64,000 nt of DNA from Steinernema hermaphroditum (Eukaryota > Nematoda > Chromadorea > Rhabditida > Steinernematidae). The DNA is taken from contig CM059623.1 in the NCBI GenBank assembly GCA_030435675.1, forward strand, positions 6,288,012 through 6,352,011, written 5' to 3'. A program made the position numbers and the translations under genes. This document shows, in pieces, positions 19,887-31,000 of the stretch (the first letter of the stretch is position 1; every line of letters begins with the position of its first letter). The notes beneath the pieces are model-generated. The model saw only the letters and a program-made list of their open reading frames with translations, was not told where the DNA came from and searched no databases.

Positions 19887-22071
19887 CTAAAGTGAGCAAT
19901 CGATGAGAAGAAAACAGAAGGGAAAATGGGATCGGCCCTCATTGAAAGTCGAATTTTCGTATGTGCTGGGCACGAAGATTTGGGATCCCTCCGGGAACCA
20001 TAGTACGTCTTGGACAAACCATTTCCAATCGTGCCCATCCCACACAGACGGAAAGAAAAGATTGGATGGCCAGTACGGAATTCCCAAAATAGCCTTGGCC
20101 TCTTGGCGTATCATCTGAGCTACCGTGCGCGGAATAAGCCGGGGCGGGGGAACCGCCCAAGCGAATTCGCTTCCCCAGGAGGATGCAAATCCATCTACTC
20201 CCTCCGATCCTACGTCCGGATAACGCGACAGAAAACGAACACATTTCGTATTACGGCTATTCGCGAAAATATCTATTGTCGGTCGGCCCCATCGCTGGGC
20301 GCACCATTCAAGAACGTCGTGTTGTATTCCCCAATCATCCTTATCCAGAAGCCTGCTGGCTTCATCGGCGAGGACATTCCTGTCCCTAGGGACCCAGACA
20401 GGATCCAATTCGGAGCCTAGGCCTTCCATGCAATCAAAAATGCCCTCGGCTAAACACTGGAGCTTGCCTATGGGACTCCCTTTGTTAATGATGCTCACAG
20501 CGCTTTGGTTATCAATCTGTACGCGTATGCGTGCGCCTTTAAGCTCATCCGCGAAGGCTTTTATCGCAAAGAAGACTGCGGCGACCTCCCTAAACGCGCT
20601 TGATTCAGCACGCTCCTGGGTCAAAGTTTATGCCAGTTCTCACTGTTGAGCCATCCTGCAGCCACAAGACCGCCCCGGCACCCGTGGCCGACCCATCCGT
20701 AGCCAAGCGTTTCGTGCATAATTCGATATTTAGTGACTGCACGTTACGCTTTCTCCCATTGGTCCACCACCATCGCACATCGCGTAATTCTTCACTAGAG
20801 AGATGTTGCTTCGCGCGTGCTGGCAGATTCTCCATCTGTTTTAGCGCGGCATATAGACTGCGCGCTTTTAAAGACGTCACTGGTCCAAAAACAAAGCCAA
20901 TTGAAGCTAGCGTGCCTGCCAGCTGCATTCTGTCTTCCTTGCTAGGCGCCACTTTCTGCAAAATGTCCGATAACTTGCACTCCAACTTGTGCATGCGCTT
21001 CTCCGTTACACTAACAGAGAAAAGTTGCAAATTGATAGAAAAGCCTAGCCAAGAAATGGCTTGAACCGGATCCCACTGACACTTTTCTTCCGAAGTTACT
21101 ACCCCCGCTGCCTGCAAATCATTTCGCACGATAGCCACGAAGGAGGCGCACTGCTCTTTCGCTGGAGCGAATACCAAACCATCATCTAGGTACAGGGCAC
21201 AACTAATGCCACTTTGGCGCCATTTGCACAATAGCGGGCGGAATAATTTTGTAAACAACATAGGCGCTGGCGCTAGACCTAATGGAAGTACATTAAACGC
21301 GAAATATTGGCCTTCCCATTCAATTCCTAAGAGTTCCCGGTCCTCTAGGCGAATATCAATGTGGTGATAGCCCGCCTTCATGTCAAAACTGGCCATGAAA
21401 CCACCTTTTGTGAGCATAGCTGCCACGTTTTCGAAACGCTCCAAGGTGACGGATTTGCTCTCCAAAAAATTATTCAACCACGAAAGATCAATTATAAGGC
21501 ACGGCTTGATACCGTTGCGGACGACAGCCATAGGGCTGACTACTCGCGGCTTAGTTGCAACTAGGCTTATTGATCGCGAGGCTAGCAACGATGCCATCTC
21601 CGAGACTACAAACTTCCGATCCCCCTTGTTCATATGCGCATTAGCTCTACAAAACTCCGGTACCGAAACATTCGCTTTGATGGGTAGTGCATACCCATTC
21701 CTGATCACATGCAAAATCCATGCTGGTGCATTCAGCGCCTCCCAAAAACCAATACTCGAACGTAACTTACCGACAACTGAAGAGGCGGATACACTTAGTG
21801 ATGGTGGGTTACTGGCGGGAAGAGGTGCCTTGTGGACACTTGCTTGCGTAGTGCCCAAATCCTTTGCAGTTGAAACACAACGGTTGCGTTGGAGTTCGTT
21901 GATACTGCGGCCCAACCGGAAGATGTCCATAGCCAAAGCTGACCTGTTGCTGCAGCTGCTGGACTTGTGCTGCCAAGTTGGCGTATGAGCCTTCCCTTGA
22001 GTTCCATGCGACGGGAGCGCGGGATCCGCTTCCGCCGCCCTGTCGAAAGGGATACGCCCTCTTCCGACCAA
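19887..22071 (-). pseudogene. RT-RNase H polyprotein of PAT copy 3, one frameshift
   Basis: The frame from 22071 reads through the RT palm (VVSPMAVVRNGIKPCLIIDL, FDMKAGYHHIDI, ALYLDDGLVFA) and into RNase H (RRLATDGSATGAGAVLW). It breaks near 20615, where the next frame resumes with ERAESSAFREVAAVFFAI and continues through DEASRLLDKDDWGI to TAG at 19887. Both catalytic Asp of the YLDD box and the first RNase H Asp are present, so the damage is one frameshift. The RT copies element RNA; the RNase H removes the RNA strand. Confidence 0.85.
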
Positions 22072-22247
22072 CCGGATTCTTGAATGATGCTGCGGCCACT
22101 ACCGGGTTTGCTCGAGCTGCTTCCATGTCAATGAACTTGTCCAGGGCTTCTGACACCACTTGAGACAGCGACTTGTCTTGGTTGGCTACTTGGCGATCGT
22201 CAACATACGGGAAGAAGCTGGGGCACACGTCACCCTTACGCAGCAAA
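21809..22247 (-). pseudogene. Gag-like protein of PAT copy 3, N-terminally truncated
   Basis: A CCHC knuckle, CFNCKGFGHYASKCP, is followed by a stop after SSRQ. Upstream is a Gly/Gln-rich linker and the block LLRKGDVCPSFF, conserved with PAT-1 and PAT-2 gag (LLLRKGD). The frame overlaps the start of the RT ORF, as in PAT-1. The N-terminal half is missing at the SINE boundary. Confidence 0.7.
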
Positions 22248-22249
22248 AT

Positions 22250-22366
22250 ATTGACTGCTCCGGCTTCCAGAGGGAATTGGGACACCCGGAAGCCGTAGTC
22301 CCACCACTGCTGACAACAATATGTCCGACGCCAGGACTCCGACAGACTCCGCGAGATGTCATCCCT
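22250..22366 (+). mobile_element. SINE1 middle piece of the same split copy
   Basis: GGAAGCCGTAGTCCCACCAC and GATGTCATCCC match the SINE1 body. It ends with TCCC at 22363-22366, which is repeated at 37605-37608 where the SINE resumes. Confidence 0.8.
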
Positions 22367-22624
22367 GTAGAGACGCACTTGGGTCCTAACACGACCGGCT
22401 GTGCTGGGTCTCTGTCTCTGTAGACAGCTGCGTCTCATTATACCGGTTATGTCTCATTTAATTGTCCATGTCTAAGTGTTGTGTATTTAAAGAGCGAAAG
22501 TCGCAGAAGCGACAGCTCGACAGTAAAGGCTGTTTTGTTGCAACGTTAGCACCCTCGTTAGCACAACACCTCCGCACCTGCTAATCCCTGTATTTTTTTT
22601 TATTCCCGCCCGGCGAATACTACA
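22367..22624 (+). repeat. 5' LTR of Gypsy A
   Basis: It starts TGTAGAGACGCACTTGGGTC and ends GGCGAATACTACA. It is matched by the dispersed 3' LTR pieces, which diverge mainly in the first 15 bp. Confidence 0.8.
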
Positions 22625-22642
22625 TTTGGTGCCCCGACCCGG
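22625..22642 (+). promoter_or_regulatory. Primer-binding site of Gypsy A
   Basis: TTTGGTGCCCCGACCCGG directly follows the LTR's terminal CA. TGG plus 13-15 bp is complementary to a tRNA 3' end; the tRNA species was not determined. Confidence 0.7.
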
Positions 22643-22860
22643 TTCGCAACTCCACGACCGGAAGAAGAACTTCGAAGCAGCGGCCGCACTCACAGAGAGC
22701 CGAGAATCCCCGAGAGGATCTAGAGCTCCCGAGTCACCGCCTGTCGCCATCGCAAAGAACCTCGAAAGTGCAGAGAATCCCCGAGAGGATCCAAAGCACT
22801 CGGAAGGTCAGTATCGGCAACAGAGCATCATCAGATCGAGCATAATGCCCACCCACAACG

Positions 22861-25320
22861 ATGGTCATCACAAGCGAAACGCGCAGCGAGACGCGCGCCG
22901 CTGACAGCAGCGCCGCTGACAGACAGCATATGGCTGAAAATGAGTCGGTAATTGCCGAAAGGTGCGAGAGGGACGAAAGGCTTCAGATGAGCTCAGAATT
23001 CCCTCGAGAATCGAAAGTACTCGAAAAGCCTCAGATCCTCCAGACGCCTCAGAGCACAATACCCTCTCGCGACGATGGTCACCACAAGCGCGCCGTCGCG
23101 CAGGACGCGCGCCGCCGACTGCAACAGACTGCTGAACACGAGCGCAGCAGAGATGATGAAGAAGTCGACGCTGATTCTGCACCGAAGGACAGAAATGCTG
23201 AACCCTTGGTGGCGAACGCAGACGAACCACAAGAAGATTGGGCATCCGGGCAAGTTTTGAGCAACTACCGCAAGGCCGCCAGTGTCAATCTGAGCAGTAA
23301 CTGGCAGGACACCTCCCGCTCTCTGATCCAGATGCGTCGCGACTTAGCCCTGGCCCTCTCCGCTATCCTGCAAGGATCTGAAACAAAGATTCACAGTGCC
23401 ACGCATATAGCGCATTCTGTGTCGGCCACTGTGTTCGTGGAACCTGTGATAGGTGCGCCCGGTCAACAGAGCATGCATCAACAAAGTCAGTCGACAGCAC
23501 CCCACAAGGACCCTACGCATTCCCGAACATGTATGTCCCATATGGACCAGGATTGACTCCATCTTGGGCATATCAGATGCCACCTCCGAACAACGTTCCG
23601 GGCATGCTGAGCTACCAACCGCAGTGGCAGCAGCCTGCGCCGTACTTTGCACAGCAACCAGCAGCTGAAAATCTGCAAATGGCCGCATTTACAAACCAGT
23701 TGAACACTGTTCTCAACCTGCAAGCTTCCGCAACTCGCCGCCAAGAGCTGAAAGAGCTGAAACCATTAAACGGATTTGAAGGTATGGGCAAGCTTAAGGA
23801 ATTCTTCGTGCGATTTGAAGAGATGACAGCAGGATGCGATCCTAACAAAATGTTCTCCTACCTACGCGAAAAATGCAAAGACAGGGAATCGTATTTTCGA
23901 GAAGCTGACAAACAATACGCAAGTCGACTACGACGAAATCAAACACAGGATGATGAAGCAGATCGCAGATTCCAGTACAGATTCGGTTGAAGCGGTGCAC
24001 AAGTTGACACAAGGGTTGCAACGCGCATATAACGAGTGTAAGGATGTGAGGACACCTCGACCATTAATTTTCCTCTGTTCCCCTTTTGCCCTCATTTCGC
24101 AACTTGAATAGCCCAAACATCCACATTCCTATGCGCCAGTGAGATGGAGCATAGCGATAAGAACAGATCACGGCTGGGAGCGCGGCTGACCGATCAGCTG
24201 AGGAGGCGGCCCCACACTTCCGGTGAAGAGCTGACACAATGGAAAAGAGCTGACACAATGCTCTCGACAGAACTGGTCTGGACGAGTCCTAAGCAACGAC
24301 ACGTCTTCTCGAGCCAGTTCGCGATTACAGTAATCGAGTGGCTCGCACAGTCAAGACGTCATTCTCCACAGCCGATGAAAGTAGCACGGACATGTTGTTG
24401 TGTTACTACTTCCGCATCGGACTCAACAACGCGCAACTATCGACGACCATGACATCTCTGCAAAATCTGTCATTCGAAGAAACGGTCGCGCATGCAATTC
24501 GCATGGATACGGAATTAAGTGCCATTCGAGGAACACTTAGCAGCAGTCATACTCGCTGGAATGTATCCCAACGTCCAAGCCACCGACAACAATTCGCTGC
24601 ACCCAGATTTGCTGAACAGGCACCGCCGCAGTCATACCAGCGGCAAGCTACCGCAGGCTACCGTACGCCTGGCACTCAAACTCAGGGCAGTCAGTACGGA
24701 CAGCGTCAAATTCACGCGAACATCCCGTCTCAGCGCCCAAATCACTTCACGGAAGTACGTCCGACGAATAACCGCGTTAATCAGGTTTCGCGCAAGCAGT
24801 CTGACAAGAAAGAGGATAAGCAAAACCCCGGTCAACCTGGATACATCCCAACGCTGCAATTCATCGTAAATGGACAGTTCGTACGCGGATTGATCGACAC
24901 AGGCGCTTCGCTATCAATAATCGCGCAAGGATCATTTGCAAAAATCACAGGATCGGAACACGCAATGACCAAGTTATCAGGCAGTCGCCCCTGCTTAGCA
25001 TCGAATGGCTAGCCTATGAAGTTAATTGGCGAAGTGCATTTGCCGCTGGAGTACTCAGGCCGGAAAATCGAAAAGGCCAAATTCCTGATCTCCGCTGACA
25101 CGTTTGAACACGACATGATCGTCGGAACCGATCTTCTCAGCCTTCTTGAGTTCGCGCTGTTCGACCGGAGGAACAACGAATATCACAGATTATCTCCGCT
25201 GTCTAGTACTCCACAAATGAGAAAGACAAAAAAAAGCGGAAGAACCAGTTCGCGTGCTTCAAAGTACAGTAGTGCAGCCTGGAGAGCCGAAAGTGATCGA
25301 AATCAAATCCGACAGTAAAG
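22861..25320 (+). pseudogene. Gag-protease of Gypsy A, frameshifted
   Basis: Successive frames carry a gag body (LKPLNGFEGMGKLKEFFVRF, LREKCKDR), then after about 300 bp of unrelated insertion LSFEETVAHAIRMDTELSAI, and a retropepsin with LIDTGASLSIIA. The downstream HDMIVGTDLL block is the usual end of the retroviral-type protease. Gag packages the RNA and the aspartic protease matures Gag-Pol. At least two frameshifts (near 23900 and 25012) and an insertion at about 24060-24320 break it. The same gag family occurs in Gypsy B at 51 kb, where LTGALQ-type words differ but order is kept. No zinc knuckle is visible in this copy. Confidence 0.7.
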
Positions 25321-25455
25321 ACGAAGCGAAACCAGCGGACAAGCCTGAAGAGAAGAAAGATGGGCCGGGAAAGCAGTCAGCTAAAGAGGAAGCAGCAAAT
25401 CCCAATAAAGAAGACCATTTGGGACTGCCTGCTCGAACCGCGCTCCGCCGACGTC

Positions 25456-25557
25456 ATGGGACTCATCCACCTCCTCCTCATCGCCATCCTCGTCGCCCTG
25501 GGTGTCGCCTACAAGTACGGCGCCTTCAACAAGTACATCAACCAAACGGCGCGGTGA
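25456..25557 (+). CDS. 33-residue single-span microprotein inside Gypsy A (possible host-gene capture)
   Basis: ATG at 25456 opens MGLIHLLLIAILVALGVAYK followed by YGAFNKYINQTAR and TGA. The N-terminal 18 residues form one hydrophobic helix; the tail is short and basic. Codons are almost all C- or G-ending (CTC, ATC, GTC), like the host genes and unlike the gag-protease around it, which suggests a captured, intronless host sequence. Whether it is translated is unknown. An overlapping +1 frame joins the gag-protease C-terminal region to the next ORF, so the microprotein could be coincidental to that longer frame. Confidence 0.4.
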   Translation: MGLIHLLLIAILVALGVAYKYGAFNKYINQTAR

Positions 25558-26195
25558 AGCTCTCTAGAAATCAAACGCCAAACCAGAGACCGTCCCCGAA
25601 CGGCACGGTGAGGCTGCCCCGACATCGAACGCCGACTCAGTCTCCCTCTCCAGGGACGACCGCTTCAGAAAATCCCAGTTGCAACCGTTTCGCGCTACTC
25701 GGTGACGCTTTTGCAGGAGCTTTTGATCGTTCTATACGGAATCCTATCGATACCGTACGCACCGTAGCCGATATTTGTAGCTGGGAGCACCGACGACAGG
25801 CCGTTAATTACATGGTTTGCCTGAGCCATGCGTTTATCGCGCTGAACGGCGTCGACGAAACACTGCGTGCGCTAGAGCGCTTGTTCGGATGTACTACTAG
25901 AACCAACCCGCTTCTCAAATTTTGGATCATCGCTCCCCCGCCGCACGATGCGACACTCGGAACGTACGATTCGTATGTGAACGGGCTCCAGAAGATAGCA
26001 TCTAGCCTGCAAAATGTGTTCTATGTGGGGACCAAGGGCTACCACTCCCTGCCGGCGCTCTACTTCTTTGGGAAGAAAGTGTGTTTAACGAACGTTACTA
26101 AGGAAGGAATTCTGACCAGTGTGGGCCGCCGCTGGATAATCAGCCACCCTCAAGGACATCTTCCATATCACCTTGGACGACAAAGAACGGACTGA
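25558..26195 (+). CDS. Uncharacterised ORF in Gypsy A
   Basis: A frame open since 25254 continues to TGA at 26195. Its C-terminal 180 residues look like a folded protein (FALLGDAFAGAFDR, VNYMVCLSHAFIALNGVDET, LKFWIIAPPPHDATL, ALYFFGKKVCLTN). A GD-x-x-x-G start and a late His are loosely reminiscent of SGNH hydrolases, but the Ser position would be Ala, so I make no functional call. The N-terminal 100 residues are Pro/Arg rich and run across the microprotein in another frame. It could be an accessory ORF of the element or a captured fragment. Confidence 0.35.
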
Positions 26196-26825
26196 CGTAG
26201 AAGAGCAAAAGGAGGCAGCGAAAGCCTAAATGCGGCTATCTTTTATTAGGTACTGATAATTTCTGCGGGTGATTGGCAGAACCTCGCACGGACCGAAGAT
26301 CTCTCATCGTGGTGCTACTGTGGAGAGCAAACGTCTGAAGCTCAGGTCCGAAGCTCCATTGTTTGAAGGGGATCGTCTCCGCGGCAGAAGAACAAGAAGA
26401 ATTACGAACGAAGATGGTGATAACTTTGGGTGCAACTATGTGTAAGCATATGATATTGTACAATAAATCTGTAAAATCTGATTGTGTCAGAGCGGGGACG
26501 CTCTTTTCTAGTTTTTTTTTTTCTAAGGGGGGAGTTATAGAGACGCACTTTACCTCCCCTGCTAATTCGCTAGGAAGGGGTCGGTGTGTGCGCGTGTGTA
26601 GCTAATTAAAGCAGGAGACGGTCTAGGATGGGCATTAGACGTCTTCTGTCTGAAATGGGAAGGAAAAAGTCATTTGCAGGTTTTGGGTAGGGAGCGGTCG
26701 TGGTTGGAGGGGTTTTGAAGGGGGAAAGTGTCTGGAATGAAGGGATAATGTGAGAGCGGTGGGAATGGGAGTGGGAGCAGTAGTGGACCGGTGAGCTTTG
26801 CTCATGGAGTGGGGGCAAAGCATTC

Positions 26826-29520
26826 TGAGCACCATGAGCAAACGTCGGATCATCGGAGCAGGCATCTGATCAGCTGAGCAGGCATCTGGTGATCTGAGAA
26901 CGCATCTCATCACTTGAGCATCATCGGAGCATCTGGGTGAGCATCGGAGCAAGCATCTGAGCGGGTATCTAAGCATCCGAGCGAGCATCTAAGCATCGTA
27001 GAAGGCCTCTGAGCAGGCATCTGAGCGAGCATCTCATCATCTGAGCAGGCCTTTAGGCATCTGAGCAAGCATGTGATCATCGGAGCAAACATCTGGGGAA
27101 CTAAGCACGCATCGGAGCACGCATCTCAGCGGGCATCTGAGCATCTTAGCAGGCCTCTGAGCAGGCATCTGAACATCGGAGCAGGCCTCTGAGCAAGCAC
27201 CTGAGCGGTCATCTAAGCATCTGAGCGTCGGAGCAAGCATCTGGGCGAGCATCTGATCGTGCGAGCACGCATCGGAGCGGGCATCTGACCATCTGAGCAA
27301 GAATCTGAGCGTCGGAGAAAGCATCTCAGCAGTCCTCTAGGCATCTGAGCCAGCATCTCATCATTTGAGCAGGCCTCTAGGCATCTGGGCGCGCATCTGA
27401 GCATGTGAGCGGGCAGCTCAGCATCTGAGCGTCGGAGCACGCATCTCATGACTTGAGCACGAATTTCAGCGGCCATCTGGTGATCGGAGCACGCTTCAGA
27501 TCACTTGAGCATCTCAGCACTCCTCTAGGCATCTGACCCAGCATCTAATCATCGGAGCAAACATCTGGGGCTCTGGGCGAGCATCTGAGCATGTGAGCGG
27601 GTATCTGAGCATCTCAACGTGCACCTATGCATCGCAGCAGGCCTCTGAGCGGAGATCTAAGCATCTGAGCGGGCGGTAGTGGACCGGTCAGGTTTGCTCA
27701 TAGGGCGGTGGCAAAGCATCTGAGCGACGTGAGTAGGCATCTAAGCATCTGAGTGGGCATCAGAGCGGGCTTCTAAGCATCTGAGCATCGGAGCAGGCCT
27801 CTGATCACTTGGGCAGGCATCTTGACAAAAGTAGCGAGCATCTAAGAAGCATGGGCAGGCATGTGAGTACCGAGAGCATACATCTGGTGATCGGAGCTCC
27901 TCAGCGGGCATCTGAGCAGCGGAGTGCGCATGTGATGATCGGAGCACGCATCGCAGCAGGCGTCTGATGATCGGAGCACACGTCTCAGCGGGCCCCTGAG
28001 CATCTCAGGTCCTCTGAGCGAGCATGTTAGCAGTCCTCCAGGCATTAGGGCGAGCATCTGAGGGGTATCTAAGCATCTGATGATCGGAGCATCTCATCTC
28101 AGGCATCTCAGAAGGCGTCTGAGCACCGGAGTGCGCATCTGATGATCGGAGCATCTCATCTCAGGCATCTCAGCAGGCGTCTGAGCATCGGAGCACGCAT
28201 CTCAGCAAGCTTCGGAGCAAGCATCCGAGCATCTGAGCGGGCATAGGAGCGAGCATCTGAGCGGGAATATGAGCATCTGAGCGCCGCGAGCGGGCATCAG
28301 AGCATCTGAGTAAGCATCTAAGCGAGCATTTGAGCATATAGATGGGGCATGGTCGGGCTATGGAATTCAGCATGCATATAGGTATCTTACCATCGGAGCA
28401 AGCATCTCAGCAGTCTTCTAGGCATCGAAGCAAGCATCTCAGCAGTCTTCTACGTATCATCTGAGCGTCGGAGCAAACATTTAAGCAGTCCCCTAGGCAT
28501 CTGGGCGAGCTTCCGAGCAAGCATCTAAGCACCATGACAGTCTGCTGAGCATCTGTGCGGGCATGTGACCATTTGAGCGAGCATCAGAGTGGGCATCTGA
28601 TCATCTGAGGACGCATCTCAGTGGACATCTACGCATCTGAGCAGCGGAGCAAGCATCTCACCAGTTGATCAGGCATCCGATGATCTGAGAGGGCATCTCA
28701 TCACTTGAGCAAGCATCGGAGCTTAGTCTCAGCATCTCAGCGGGCATCTAAGTATCGTGGCAGGCAACTGGGCATCTCAGGGCCTGAGCATGTGAGTGAG
28801 CATCAGGGGATTTTTAGCGAGCATCGGAGCAAGCACCTGAGCGGGCATCTAAGCATCGTGGAAGACCTCTGAGCATCTAAGCATCTGAGCGGGCATCTAA
28901 GCATCGGAGCAGGCATCTGCTGATCGGAGAACGCATCTCATCACTTGAGCACGCATATCAGCGGGCGTCTGAGCAGACACATAAGCATCTGAGCTGCCCG
29001 GGGAAAAGATGAGCATGGACGGGCATACTGTGTGGCATGGACTCTGCGCAAGCATCGGAGAATCCTATACGGGGACAGGTGAAGCATGGACAGGGAAAGA
29101 AATGAGCATAGTGCGGGGTTAGGATTAATCATGGGTCGAGGATAGGTTGAGTAATTCATTGGATCAGAGGTAAGGCAAGAGAGTAGCATAACATAAGGTC
29201 GGGAATGGATGGGATTGGAGCATGCATCTGATAATCTGAGCACCTGAGTGCGCATCTAAGCATCTGATCGGGCATTAGATGATGTAAGCAGGCGGTAAGT
29301 ATCGGAGCAGACCTCTGAACAGGCATCGGATCATCGGAGCAGGCCTCTGAGCATCTCGGGGCCTTTGAGCGAGCATGGGGATAGGAATTCGGATCGTCGA
29401 GGATAGGAATTCATCGGATCACACATGAGGAAAGAGGGGATGGGACATTGACTGCGGCAGAGATGAGCATGTATCGGGGAAGGGATAAGGCTTGCACCGG
29501 GGCAGAGGTAAGCAAGCATC
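26826..29520. repeat. Degenerate minisatellite of GAGCATCT-type units
   Basis: About 2.5 kb of irregular 8-12 bp units such as GAGCATCT, GAGCGAGCATCT and GAGCAGGCATCT, with unit-free gaps around 28330-28390 and 28985-29220. Unit length varies, so no long frame is conserved; minus-strand frames rich in SDAC/LLRC words are by-products. It lies between the unknown ORF and the 3' LTR of Gypsy A. The 26230-26825 interval before it holds no feature I can support. Confidence 0.85.
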
Positions 29521-29760
29521 TGAGAATCTTAGATGGATGAGTATGAACGGTGTATGGGATGAGGCATGGACCGGGCAAATGATTTGAGAATGGGTGGAAT
29601 GGAACGGTCGAGTGTAGACATAGAGAGGGTCAGTTTCAGACAGCAGGGTCACATCAGACAGGAAGCGTGAAGCTTGAAAGCATTGAGCATTTTGCATGGG
29701 AAAAAAAGCAAAAGCATTAAGCATAAAGCAACCTAGACGTGAAGGCCGCCGTAGGCGGCC

Positions 29761-29869
29761 TGAGCGGCTAGCTTAGGTCCTAACACGACCGTTTGTGCTG
29801 GGTCTCTGTCTCTGTAGACAGCTGCGTCTCATTATACCGGTTATGTCTCATTTAATTGTCTATGTCTAA
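29761..29869 (+). repeat. 3' LTR of Gypsy A, piece 1
   Basis: CTAACACGACCGTTTGTGCT and GGTTATGTCTCATTTAATTG match the 5' LTR. It breaks at TAA (29867-29869), where the MITE begins. Confidence 0.85.
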
Positions 29870-30546
29870 CAAGGAGAGGTCCCAAACTGTCCCACGCCGA
29901 TTCGGCTGAAATTTGGCAGGCAGGTAGAGGTGCTGGAGTGTAGCAAAACCTGATAGGTTTCGTCGGTGAATGGGGATTTAAGCTGTGTTTCATAGTTGAT
30001 TTTGACATCTTAATTGTAAGGTCTCCTGGTGCGATGTCCCTGACGCCTCACAATATACGGTATTCTTGTCCGTTTTTGTCGTTTTTTAACGGGTGTTCTA
30101 AGGTTTTCGGCATTTAGAGCCAAAATTAACATTGTAAATTAACAACCACAGCAAGAAAGTCGGTCAAAAACAACAAACACTGGCAAGAACACCGTATATT
30201 TTGTGGCGTCAGGGATATCGCACCAGGACGCTTTACAATTTTAGAGGACAAAATCACCTATCTTAAATATTACTCAAAATACGCAAACGATCAGCTACTC
30301 GCGCTAGGTATTTATCTAAAGTCCTTCTTGAACGAAGAGGAGCGTGGAGTGAATCGGTTTTATGCGGAATTTCTAGTAAATTTCGTGAACAACGAAAAGG
30401 GGGTGAGGGGATGCACGCATATTTTTTTATAGCTTAAACCCCCCATTCACCGATAAAACCTATCAGGTTTTGCTACACTCTAGCACTTCTATCTCCCTGC
30501 CAAATTTCAGCCGAATCAGCGTGGGACAGTTTGGGACCTCTCCTTG
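29870..30546. mobile_element. TAA-target MITE, copy 3
   Basis: Inverted ends CAAGGAGAGGTCCC and GGGACCTCTCCTTG. The TAA target (29867-29869) is duplicated; the second TAA was itself split by the mariner element and is restored as TA + A across 30547-30548 and 33263-33265. Confidence 0.85.
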
Positions 30547-31000
30547 TATAGTCGAATTCAAAAAACTTGTACCCTTTTCGTCGCGTGGTCCTGACACGCC
30601 ATTTTTGCACGTTCGCGGCGTGTGGTCGCGTCGTTCATAAGGCGAAATCGTGAATTTGGTGAATCGTCTGCAGTCTTCGCCGTTTTTCTCCACGGTTTCG
30701 TGCGTTTCTTGGAAAAGCGCAAGCGTAATCCTCTTCCTTAGTCAATTGCGCGTCGAACGAGCGCCGATTCACCGAAATTGGAGTTTTCCTCGCGGAGGAG
30801 TAGCATTTTTTCGAACCGGCTACCAAGAATTTCCATCTTTTTGGCCTATTTTTGTGGATTTTCACGTTGTAATCGCATCCTTTCCTGTCCTGTCCGTGCC
30901 CTACTCGTCTCGTGTGTTGTATTTACGCCAATGACTTTCATTATAACAAGATCAACAGCAAAAAATAACAGCATAACAAGTTAACAGACAGTGAATATAA

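Larger units (their letters stand above)
19734..22249 (-). mobile_element. PAT/DIRS element copy 3, recombination derivative lacking the tyrosine recombinase
   Basis: The left end carries a terminal A-type repeat with a short hairpin (GTGGC TTC GCCAC), like the left end of PAT-1 (GAAGCAC TGC GTGCTTC). It runs directly into RT-RNase H sequence without the B repeat or recombinase ORF. An A1 x A2 recombination would produce exactly this. The 5' (right) end is cut inside gag. It sits inside a SINE1 copy whose halves flank it. Confidence 0.7.

Noticed and set aside
26860..29300. Many minus-strand ORFs rich in Ser-Asp-Ala-Cys and Leu-Leu-Arg-Cys words
   Set aside because: They are by-products of the GAGCATCT minisatellite; unit length is not a multiple of three and frames are not conserved.
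26826..29520. CRISPR array
   Set aside because: Short irregular units without constant repeats and unique spacers, in a eukaryotic genome.
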